A stretch of DNA of 16,656 bases from JAAKFL01 sp964629645. GTDB lineage: Bacteria > Chlamydiota > Chlamydiia > Chlamydiales > SLFE01. The DNA lies in the NCBI GenBank assembly GCA_964629645.1, contig CAZVSU010000059.1, positions 1 to 16,656 on the forward strand, given 5' to 3'. Under the pieces are notes generated by a model. The model did not search any database, was not told the DNA's origin, and saw nothing but the letters and a program-made list of their open reading frames with translations. Shown piece after piece: positions 5,345 through 11,454 of the stretch (position 1 is the stretch's first letter; each line of letters opens with the position of its first letter). The translations under genes and the position numbers were made by a program.

Positions 5345-5689
5345 CTACTTCGCAGCCGGAGCTTCCTGGGTGCTCTCCGACTTTTCGGTCTTGTTGGAGC
5401 TGTCATCCCCGGTGATCTTGCGGTAGTTGCACCGGTGATACGAGAGATGGGTCTTGTCAAACTTCGTGTCGGGCTTGAGGCTCTTGGCCAGCTCGGTAGC
5501 CTCTTCGAGGGTGACGTTATTCGGGCCTTTCTCCTCGAACAGCTTGTAGATCTCGTGGGTAATGGAACCAGCCTTGGTGCCCATCCTCGTGGACTTGACC
5601 AGGTCTTCCAGCACGTTGAGAGCTTCCTTGTTGGTCTTGTTACCCTTGACACTGCTCTTCAGCACTTCGATCGCTTCGTTGGCATTCAT
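5345..5689 (-). CDS. Paralogue-family protein 4: short protein with the shared module, strong codon bias
   Basis: 114 residues from the ATG at 5689, which has AAGGAG 7 bases upstream. In-frame alternatives are an ATG at 5725 and a GTG at 5746; the codons between them lack the C/G-ending bias of the body, which favours 5689. The N-terminal helical region (1-36) aligns with that of the protein at 3419-3772. The module at about 41-91 (GSITHEIYKLF, NVTLEEATELAKSLK, PDTKFDKTHLSYHRCNYRK) is very close to that copy. The tail is polar (Ser, Glu, Thr, Ala). It is the first gene of the leftward block after the AT-rich control region. It is probably abundant; DNA binding is inferred. Confidence 0.85.
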   Translation of the reverse strand: MNANEAIEVLKSSVKGNKTNKEALNVLEDLVKSTRMGTKAGSITHEIYKLFEEKGPNNVTLEEATELAKSLKPDTKFDKTHLSYHRCNYRKITGDDSSNKTEKSESTQEAPAAK

Positions 5690-5742
5690 CTTGGTACTCC
5701 TTTTTGGTTGTTTTTCCTCGGACATTTCAGAAATTCCACGTG

Positions 5743-5778
5743 TCACACAGGTGTTACAGTTGCAAGTGCCTTTTTCAT
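5743..5778 (-). CDS. Possible 11-residue leader peptide
   Basis: AAAAAGGAG at ideal spacing precedes an ATG encoding MKKALATVTPV and a TGA. The TGA overlaps a GTG that begins the longest form of the downstream ORF (GTGA), the geometry of translational coupling. The leader of the paralogous gene at 3419-3772 also has a strong ribosome site, an MKK start and a TGCAACTG-x-AACA string. Attenuation or coupling is a reasonable idea, but the peptide is short and unproven. Confidence 0.4.
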   Translation of the reverse strand: MKKALATVTPV

Positions 5779-6070
5779 TTATTCTCCTTTTTACAATTGT
5801 TAGCTTTACCAGTGTAGCCTTTAACTTTTTTCCCTTTCGCGTTTTCTTGCCTGTGAGTTCCTTTTTCGCAAGTGTTCAAGTTGAATGACAGCAAAACATA
5901 TGAAATTCTTATTCCACGTTACGACTTTTGCCAGTAATTATTTTAAGCCTTTTTCTTAAGTTGTTGTAGATTATGGGTTTATGGGATAAAATAAATTAGA
6001 CCTACCCAGCAGTGTAGCAAGATTTTACTTTACGCACCAGTCAAAAAGTAGGGTTATTTTGACACTCACA

Positions 6071-6083
6071 TGTCATCTTGACA
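6071..6083. promoter_or_regulatory. Operator-like dyad, copy 1
   Basis: TGTCA-TCT-TGACA, a perfect 5+3+5 inverted repeat. Its right half contributes most of a TTGACA -35 hexamer, so a bound protein would compete with RNA polymerase. The second copy is 105 bp to the right. Confidence 0.5.
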
Positions 6084-6106
6084 ATCTAGTCATAACTCAT
6101 TAAATT
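6078..6106 (+). promoter_or_regulatory. Candidate rightward sigma-70 promoter
   Basis: A perfect TTGACA (6078-6083), a 17-bp spacer and TAAATT (6101-6106; four of six consensus bases). The -35 lies inside the operator-like dyad 6071-6083. A transcript from about 6113 would pass a 21-codon ORF and meet the T-tailed hairpin at 6207-6239. Confidence 0.5.
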
Positions 6107-6112
6107 GCATAC

Positions 6113-6134
6113 ACTTATAAAAGGCACAAAAATG
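6113..6134 (+). repeat. Duplicated element before a mini-ORF, copy 1
   Basis: ACTTATAAAAGG, then CAC, then AAAAATG. The last ATG (6132) opens a 21-residue ORF to 6197 (starting MYILASCC), with AAAGG at ribosome-site distance. Copy 2 is at 6273-6293. The peptide is speculative. Confidence 0.45.
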
Positions 6135-6175
6135 TATATTCTTGCAAGTTGCTGCAGCACAAGACTTTATGCAAT

Positions 6176-6188
6176 TGTCATTTTGACA
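6176..6188. promoter_or_regulatory. Operator-like dyad, copy 2
   Basis: TGTCA-TTT-TGACA, differing from the copy at 6071-6083 only in the middle base of the spacer and placed exactly 105 bp away, close to ten helical turns. Two dimers bound here would face the same side of the DNA. It again contains TTGACA, but no well-spaced -10 follows. Confidence 0.5.
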
Positions 6189-6206
6189 CCTACTTAAAAA
6201 ACCAAT

Positions 6207-6239
6207 AAAAGCTATATAATATAAAATTATAGCTTTTTT
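6207..6239 (+). terminator. AT-rich hairpin with T-run, possible terminator
   Basis: AAAAGCTATA (6207-6216) and TATAGCTTTT (6228-6237) form a perfect 10-bp stem with an 11-nt loop, and the T-run extends to 6239. Only two G/C pairs stabilise it, so termination may be weak. The reverse strand also ends in TTTT, so it could act in both directions. Confidence 0.4.
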
Positions 6240-6272
6240 ATCTTTTATCAGGTAGACCAGTAAAGTCTAATA

Positions 6273-6293
6273 ACTTATAAAAGGTTAAAAATG
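6273..6293 (+). repeat. Duplicated element before a mini-ORF, copy 2
   Basis: ACTTATAAAAGG, then TT, then AAAAATG, matching the copy at 6113-6134 across 19 bases apart from the short spacer. The ATG (6291) opens a 14-residue hydrophobic ORF ending at 6335. The conserved element includes a good ribosome-site-like AAAGG. Confidence 0.45.
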
Positions 6294-6620
6294 GATATGT
6301 GGAGTTTATACTTATTGATATTTATAGCTTCTTAACGCAGTTAGCTTACGCTTTGCTAGAATCTTATTATTTTATCCTTTTTGCCGTTGTTGTGCTTGCT
6401 GTGACAGCTTGAGGTTGGCACTAAATCCACGCATATTCAATCTGACTAACATATAAATAAGATACATAAGCTGTACAAGACATGAGACATATTAACCATA
6501 AGACCAATAAGACCAATGACTTATGCTTTTGCCTTTATACTTACAAGCTGAGTTTACCTTGCCAGTTTGATACAGCCAGCTCCTAATTAGAGATATTTAT
6601 GAATTGTCTAATTTACAGGC

Positions 6621-6655
6621 TTTTTAAGCTTTTTAGTCTTTTTAGCTATTTAGCA
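6621..6655. other. Phased T-tracts, probably curved DNA
   Basis: Runs of five T start at 6621, 6630 and 6639, with a shorter run at 6649, separated by AAGC, AGTC and AGC-like spacers at 9-10 bp steps. Such phasing bends DNA and is common near promoters and origins. No function is proven here. Confidence 0.4.
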
Positions 6656-6842
6656 GATTGCAAGTTAAACAAATAAAAGATAAATCTAATTAAAAAGATT
6701 AAAAATGAGAAAAACAAGAATAGTTAAGTAAAAAGGGGGTAAAAGCTAAAAATTAGAAAAAATTACACATATTACTGCCCTAGTCAGCAAAGTGCAAAAG
6801 GTAAAAGTTTCTCTCATGAGTATATATTACAGCAATATGATA

Positions 6843-6870
6843 TTGGGGTATATACGCGGGCGCGTATTAT
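6843..6870 (+). promoter_or_regulatory. Candidate promoter of the rightward head block with palindromic operator
   Basis: TTGGGG (6843-6848), a 16-bp spacer and TATTAT (6865-6870) form a weak-to-fair sigma-70 promoter about 55 bp before the first gene. The spacer contains the perfect palindrome ATACGCG-GG-CGCGTAT (6852-6867), overlapping the -10 box, as expected for a repressor or activator site. Confidence 0.45.
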
Positions 6871-6924
6871 GCTAAATAGACTTGAACAAAAGGCCGACTC
6901 AGTTGCAGTAGATAGGAGATTAAA

Positions 6925-7395
6925 ATGCCAAGGCCCAAAATGACCGCCAAAGCAGCTGCCAAAAGAAAGCGTAAAAAGCGCATAGAGGCTATTGTCAAAA
7001 AGAATAAAGAAATAGCCGAAGCAGTTGACCGAGTTGATTTGCAAAGCCGATTTGCTCTTTCCGAAGAAGACCAATTTGACCCCTCCAAAGTGGTGAGAGA
7101 CGAGTCAGGCAGATATGTAAAAGGACATTCCGCCAATCCAGGGGGCAGACCGGCTGGACGACTATCTTTAACTTCCAAGCTTAAGAAAATCTTAAGTCAG
7201 CAAGACCCAAAGCATCCCGATAAAACAAATGCCGATACAGTTATGGAAGTAGCAGTATTGGCAGCCAAAACTGGCGAGTTCAGGTTTTTCCAAGAAATAC
7301 TCAACCGGGTAGATGGCAAGGTTGCAGATAAGCTAGACCTAAACGAACAGCAAATAAAGATGTTCGGAAAAGAAGCACCAGTGGAAGAAGTATGA
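6925..7395 (+). CDS. DUF5681-type protein in the terminase small-subunit position
   Basis: 156 residues; GGAG lies before the ATG. Residues 1-36 are extremely lysine/arginine-rich (MPRPKMTAKAAAKRKRKKRI...). Residues 64-79 contain RYVKGHSANPGGRPAG, the glycine/asparagine/arginine signature of DUF5681 proteins, which commonly sit just before large terminase genes. Residues 80-140 are helical. In this position the likely job is recognition of phage DNA for packaging, with the large subunit as partner. The classic small-terminase HTH is not obvious, so the role rests on context and the DUF5681 motif. It is the first gene of the rightward block. Confidence 0.75.
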   Translation: MPRPKMTAKAAAKRKRKKRIEAIVKKNKEIAEAVDRVDLQSRFALSEEDQFDPSKVVRDESGRYVKGHSANPGGRPAGRLSLTSKLKKILSQQDPKHPDKTNADTVMEVAVLAAKTGEFRFFQEILNRVDGKVADKLDLNEQQIKMFGKEAPVEEV

Positions 7396-7413
7396 CTAGT
7401 CCTACTGGCAAAC

Positions 7414-7466
7414 GTCCGCTGCTCTTTAGCCAGCGCAGGTTGCCGTCGCCTGTGGGTAGGGCGGAC
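7414..7466 (+). ncRNA. Possible structured RNA element between small and large terminase genes
   Basis: The 91-bp gap between the two genes is clearly richer in G and C than both neighbours. Outer arms GTCCGC (7414-7419) and GCGGAC (7461-7466) enclose an inner stem CGCAGG/CCTGTG (7434-7439 with 7449-7454, one G-U pair). No ORF occupies it. It could be a cis-acting mRNA element controlling terminase synthesis, or a packaging (cos/pac-like) DNA site. The fold was judged by eye. Confidence 0.35.
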
Positions 7467-7486
7467 ACCTAAACTCGGGGATTATT

Positions 7487-8749
7487 ATGCAACCTACAGA
7501 TGAAGTAGTTCCAATTGAACAGCGAACTGCAGAGCATGTAATAGAAGTGCAGAAAGCTGGGTATGTACCATATGGGGCTGCCAGACAGATGTGGTTGTGC
7601 AAGGACCAAGAAATTCTAATAGACGGACCAGCTGGAACTGGGAAAAGTAGAGCTGTTTTAGAAAAAGCAAACATTGTTGCTATGAAGTATCCCGGTGCTA
7701 GAATTCTGCTGACCAGACAAACAAGAGCATCCATGACTCAGTCCGTGCTGGTTACCTTCGAAGAAAAAGTATTAGCACCAAAGTCCCCAGTCAAACAGGG
7801 ACCAAAACGTCAACACCGATCTTCCTACGTATATCCAAATGGGAGTGAAGTAGTTGTAGGCGGATTGGACAACGCTGATCGTATTATGTCAACGGAATAC
7901 GATCTAATCTGTGTGTTTGAAGCAACTGAAACCGATGAAGAATCTTGGGAAAAGCTTTGCACTCGTTTGCGTAACTATCGGGTGCCATATCAACAGGCAA
8001 TTGCAGATTGCAATCCTGCAGGACCAACACACTGGCTGAAAAAACGAGCAGATAAAGGTTCTATGACTCGGTTTCCTTCTACTCATGTTGATAATCCAGC
8101 AGTAACGAAGGAATACCTAAAGCGACTAGAAAAACTGACTGGGCACAGACGCGCACGTCTACTTGAAGGTAAATGGATTGCAGCTGAAGGGCTAGTCTAC
8201 AAGGAACACGCAAATTGTATAGTACCACCGCTGGATATGGAAAACTTTTCAGATTCCGGGTATGAGTTGCTTGGACTGTACGGCGGAGTAGACTTCGGCT
8301 GGAATGATCCTTTTGCTGCATTGGGTGCTTTCTTGTTGCTAGATAAGGAAACAGAAGAAGACATATTATACATCTACTACGAAAGATACATGAGAGAAAC
8401 CCACATAAGAGACCATGCTGGGAAATTGGCAAGAGTTTTTCCCAAAGGTATGGGAACTTGGTTTGCTGACCCATCCCGCCCAGAAAGCATACGCGATCTG
8501 AGGCGTGCTGGCTTAAGCGTGAAAAAAGGTAAGAATGACATAATGACAGGTATAGATGCTGTTTACTCCAGAATGACCACCGGTCGCCTATGGGTAGCCG
8601 ATACCTGCATTGCTTTAATTTCCGAGTTTGGGTCTTATAGCTATCCAGAAGGTAAAGAAACCGAAAAGCCTGAAGATGAGTTTAACCATGCTTGTGATGC
8701 ACTCCGGTACCTGGTTATGGGAATAGACTGGCGTTATATTGCCAAGTAG
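7487..8749 (+). CDS. terL: Terminase large subunit (packaging ATPase and nuclease)
   Basis: 420 residues, a full-length size. The N-terminal ATPase has Walker A GPAGTGKS (residues 47-54), a Walker-B-like strand ending VFEATE (about 143-148) with the catalytic acid, and IADCNPAGPTHWLKK, the coupling-motif region. The C-terminal RNase H-like nuclease has GVDFGWNDP (about 266-274), FADPSRPES in the middle and DEFNHACDALRY near the end, giving the expected series of metal-binding aspartates. It pumps DNA into the prohead through the portal and cuts concatemers. The ATG at 7487 follows GGGGA. It is intact and close to the HK97-type Terminase_3/Terminase_6 style. Confidence 0.95.
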   Translation: MQPTDEVVPIEQRTAEHVIEVQKAGYVPYGAARQMWLCKDQEILIDGPAGTGKSRAVLEKANIVAMKYPGARILLTRQTRASMTQSVLVTFEEKVLAPKSPVKQGPKRQHRSSYVYPNGSEVVVGGLDNADRIMSTEYDLICVFEATETDEESWEKLCTRLRNYRVPYQQAIADCNPAGPTHWLKKRADKGSMTRFPSTHVDNPAVTKEYLKRLEKLTGHRRARLLEGKWIAAEGLVYKEHANCIVPPLDMENFSDSGYELLGLYGGVDFGWNDPFAALGAFLLLDKETEEDILYIYYERYMRETHIRDHAGKLARVFPKGMGTWFADPSRPESIRDLRRAGLSVKKGKNDIMTGIDAVYSRMTTGRLWVADTCIALISEFGSYSYPEGKETEKPEDEFNHACDALRYLVMGIDWRYIAK

Positions 8750-8761
8750 AGAGGAAATAAA

Positions 8762-8968
8762 ATGGCAGATGTGTCCAGTTTGGAACATGATTCCAGTGAT
8801 GATGAAGTACAAGTTAAGATACCCATTGAAGATCTGAGAAATAGACGCAGCAAAATGAAGGTAGACAACAGAGCTATAAAGTCCAGAAAGGTTATCTCTA
8901 AGACAAGCAGACCCCGTGGAAAGCCTTGGTGCAGAGAAGACAATGATGAAATTTGGGAGACTCTTTAA
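8762..8968 (+). CDS. Small charged hypothetical protein between terminase and portal
   Basis: 68 residues; GAGGAAATAAA precedes the ATG. The N-terminus is acidic and serine-rich (SSLEHDSSDDEVQ), the centre is strongly basic (LRNRRSKMKVDNRAIKSRKVISKTSRPRGK) and it ends acidic (REDNDEIWETL). It probably has little folded core. Its TAA overlaps the portal ATG by one base (TAATG), so it is translated with it. Short charged proteins here can be head-assembly helpers, but no family is recognised. Confidence 0.75.
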   Translation: MADVSSLEHDSSDDEVQVKIPIEDLRNRRSKMKVDNRAIKSRKVISKTSRPRGKPWCREDNDEIWETL

Positions 8969-10386
8969 TGAGTATCTTTAGTCTGTTTCAACGCAAGAGA
9001 AAAGTAAACCGGTCTTTTACACCCGAAGATTCTTCTTTTACAATAGCAAAGTCTTATACTGGGCGGGGTAGAGTTGTTACTGCCTCGCAATTGCTTAATG
9101 AATACAGAGGCACCGTGTACGCGTGCGCTAACATAAATGCCCAGGTAGTTTCTCAAACACCTCTGCGTCTATACCGACTTTCTACTGCAGGGATACAGAA
9201 ACCTGGTAAGCAGCTCAATGCTTCGAGAAAAGCCTGGGTAAGAGCTAACATAAAAGCAGTCACGGGGTCTGACTGGAAGCCAGGCGTACACGTGGAAGAA
9301 GTAACAGAACACCCCCTCGTCGATCTGATAGAAACCAGCAACCGAGACTTGGGAGAATTTACCATATTTGAAGTTACCCAACTCCACTTGGAATTGGTAG
9401 GATATTCTTACTGGTTTGTTCAGAAAGATGACGAGGACATGCCAGAAACTATCTGGGTGTTGCAGCCGCACTTGGTTACCCCCAAGAAAGACAAACGCGG
9501 AGTAGTAGAGTACTACGAGTACGGGTCTTTTGCAAACAAGCAAATACTTTCTAAGGATCAAGTAATTAGATTTTCATTCCCAGATCCAAAGAATCCATAC
9601 TCAGGTGGGTACAGCCCCCTCCGATCTGTCATAGACGCAGTAGATATGGAAGATCGGTATAAGAACTTCATCAGTCGTCTCATGGATCAACCTACTATTT
9701 TTGCTTCTCCAAAAGAGCCAATAGGACAAGACGAAGCAGATAGACTAGCTCGAAAAATTCGTGAATTCTTTCGCCGTAGGGACCATGGGGGCATTGGGGT
9801 TTTAGAAGAAGCTGTCGAATTGAACAATTTGGACACGTCAGCTCAGGAAGTCGGAATACGTTCTCAGCACTCAGTAACAAAAAACGAGATAGCCAATGCG
9901 TTTCAAGTGCCTGTAGCACTGCTGGAGACTGATAACGTAAACCGAGCAAATGCAGAAGCAGCTTACTATCAACACTGCAAATTGGCAGTGCTACCTCGAT
10001 GCATTAGAAGAGATTCACAGCTAACTCGCTTTCTTTGTCAAGACTTCTACGGTAAGGACCTATTTTTCTTGAGCGACAACCCTGTACCAAAGGACGAGTT
10101 AAAGGACGCAGAAATAAGAGAAAGCCGGACAAGAAATGGGGTTACTTCAATAAACGAGGAGCGTAAGGAAATGGGACTTCCCCATGTTCCCTGGGGAGAT
10201 GAGCCCTGGTTTAACTCGGCTTCTATTCCTGCTTCTCTCATAATTGAGCGAGTTGAAAAAGAATTGGAGCAACCCGCGCAAGACATAGAAATAAATGAAG
10301 ATCAGCCTGGTTACAATCAGGACGACCCTAACAGGCAACCCAAGTTGGAAGAAGAAACCCACTATACCACTAGAGAAAGGAATTAG
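8968..10386 (+). CDS. HK97-type portal protein
   Basis: 472 residues. The ATG at 8968 (after GGGAG, overlapping the previous stop) is chosen over an upstream TTG at 8953. Landmarks of the Phage_portal family are visible: VYACANINAQVVSQTPLRLYR (about 49-69), WVLQPHLVTP, DQVIRFSFPDPKNPYSGGYSPLRS (about 198-221), and a C-terminal clip region with SVTKNEIANAFQVPVALLETDNVNRANAEAAYY. The C-terminal tail is acidic and glutamine-rich, a common disordered feature. It forms the ring through which DNA enters and to which the tail connector binds. Confidence 0.93.
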   Translation: MSIFSLFQRKRKVNRSFTPEDSSFTIAKSYTGRGRVVTASQLLNEYRGTVYACANINAQVVSQTPLRLYRLSTAGIQKPGKQLNASRKAWVRANIKAVTGSDWKPGVHVEEVTEHPLVDLIETSNRDLGEFTIFEVTQLHLELVGYSYWFVQKDDEDMPETIWVLQPHLVTPKKDKRGVVEYYEYGSFANKQILSKDQVIRFSFPDPKNPYSGGYSPLRSVIDAVDMEDRYKNFISRLMDQPTIFASPKEPIGQDEADRLARKIREFFRRRDHGGIGVLEEAVELNNLDTSAQEVGIRSQHSVTKNEIANAFQVPVALLETDNVNRANAEAAYYQHCKLAVLPRCIRRDSQLTRFLCQDFYGKDLFFLSDNPVPKDELKDAEIRESRTRNGVTSINEERKEMGLPHVPWGDEPWFNSASIPASLIIERVEKELEQPAQDIEINEDQPGYNQDDPNRQPKLEEETHYTTRERN

Positions 10387-10387
10387 C

Positions 10388-11440
10388 ATGAAGTACGACA
10401 GCACAAAGAAGGCATACGGCAATTGCGAGGGTCCCTTTGGAATACCCATGAACTCTGAAATTGCCAAAGAGGTAGAGAACATCTTAAAGTCTCTGCCTGA
10501 AGATTGCAAGAAGATGGTCGAGTCTGGTCCTCTCAGGAAAAACATACCAGCTGAGATAAGTGAAACCAACTACGAAGACCGAACTGAAGTTTCTATTGTT
10601 ACCACTGATGCAATAGACAGGGATCATGAGATAATGTGTCCATCGGGCATAAATTGGTCTCAGTGGAGAAAAAATCCAGTGGTAACTTGGAACCACAATT
10701 ATGGAGTGCTTCCCCCGGCAAGGGGCCAATGGGTGAAGCAGTGGTCAAAGGACGGATACTCTGGTTTTATTGCTAAGTCTCAGTATATATTGCGCCCCGA
10801 AAATTGGCAGGGAGAGTGGTTTGCAGATGCAGTATGGCATTATGTAAAAGAAGGGTATATGCCAGGCAAGTCTATTGGCTTTATCCCGCTTAAGGTAAGA
10901 GAACCAACCAAAGCAGAAAGAGTAAAGGCATCGGAGAACTCTACGGCACTAAATCTGGTGTATGAAAAGGTAGTTGCAATTGAATATGCCATATGTCCAG
11001 TCCAGTCCAACCCGGATGCTATACTCCAATCGATCGGCAAAGGAATAACCATACCTACTTCTGTGCTGAATGACTGTGGTATAGCAGCACCCGTTGCAGC
11101 ACAAAAGAAGACAGAGTCCAAGTCTGAAGTCAATCTGAACGTGGAAGCCAGCAAGCTGATTCCGGTAAAGATTCTGAAGACTGGAATGGTTACTGTTTCA
11201 GGAATAACCTGGACAGTAAAAGAAGGTAAAACAATTTGGGTGCCTGAGAAAGAACTTTTGTCTTTGTATTGGGGGTACAAGTTCATCGAAAAAGAAGCAC
11301 AATCAATTGAGTGGAAATTCTGGGAGGCAATTGACCAAAATTCTGGAGCAATGAGCAAATCAGATAGGATTATGCTACATTGCAAGAAAAAGGCTGTTGA
11401 ACTCCGAGAGAAGGCGCAAGAAAGCGAGAGTTTACTTTAA
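10388..11440 (+). CDS. Prohead maturation protease (HK97 gp4-like, peptidase S78)
   Basis: 350 residues. The ATG at 10388 follows AAAGGAATTAGC; the open frame extends upstream into the portal gene and that part is ignored. The protease core runs from about 65 to 215: SIVTTDAIDRDHEI, NPVVTWNHNYG with the likely catalytic His103, GKSIGFIPL with the likely catalytic Ser162, and the typical closing motif VVAIEYAICPVQSNPDA. It would cleave scaffold or delta-domain segments of the capsid protein. Compared with usual members (about 180-220 residues) it has some 60 extra residues in front and about 135 behind, the latter with a small beta-rich part (IPVKILKTGMVTVSGITW). Confidence 0.88.
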   Translation: MKYDSTKKAYGNCEGPFGIPMNSEIAKEVENILKSLPEDCKKMVESGPLRKNIPAEISETNYEDRTEVSIVTTDAIDRDHEIMCPSGINWSQWRKNPVVTWNHNYGVLPPARGQWVKQWSKDGYSGFIAKSQYILRPENWQGEWFADAVWHYVKEGYMPGKSIGFIPLKVREPTKAERVKASENSTALNLVYEKVVAIEYAICPVQSNPDAILQSIGKGITIPTSVLNDCGIAAPVAAQKKTESKSEVNLNVEASKLIPVKILKTGMVTVSGITWTVKEGKTIWVPEKELLSLYWGYKFIEKEAQSIEWKFWEAIDQNSGAMSKSDRIMLHCKKKAVELREKAQESESLL

Positions 11441-11454
11441 CCAGGGAGAATACG

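Larger units (their letters stand above)
5779..6924. other. AT-rich control region of about 1.1 kb between the leftward and rightward blocks
   Basis: No ORF of meaningful length occurs. The DNA is much richer in A and T than either side and carries two identical-pattern dyads (6071-6083, 6176-6188), a candidate promoter (6078-6106), a duplicated element with mini-ORFs (6113-6134, 6273-6293), a hairpin with a T-run (6207-6239), a tandem AAGACCAAT pair (6500-6517) flanked by CATAAG...CTTATG, phased T-tracts (6621-6655) and many A-tracts to about 6765. It lies between divergent gene blocks, so it probably holds the early/late switch. A replication origin is possible, but no DnaA boxes are seen. 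Confidence 0.6.

Noticed and set aside
6413..6432. Sigma-54-like TTGGCAC in the control region
   Set aside because: The expected GC element at the correct spacing (GG-N10-GC) is missing.
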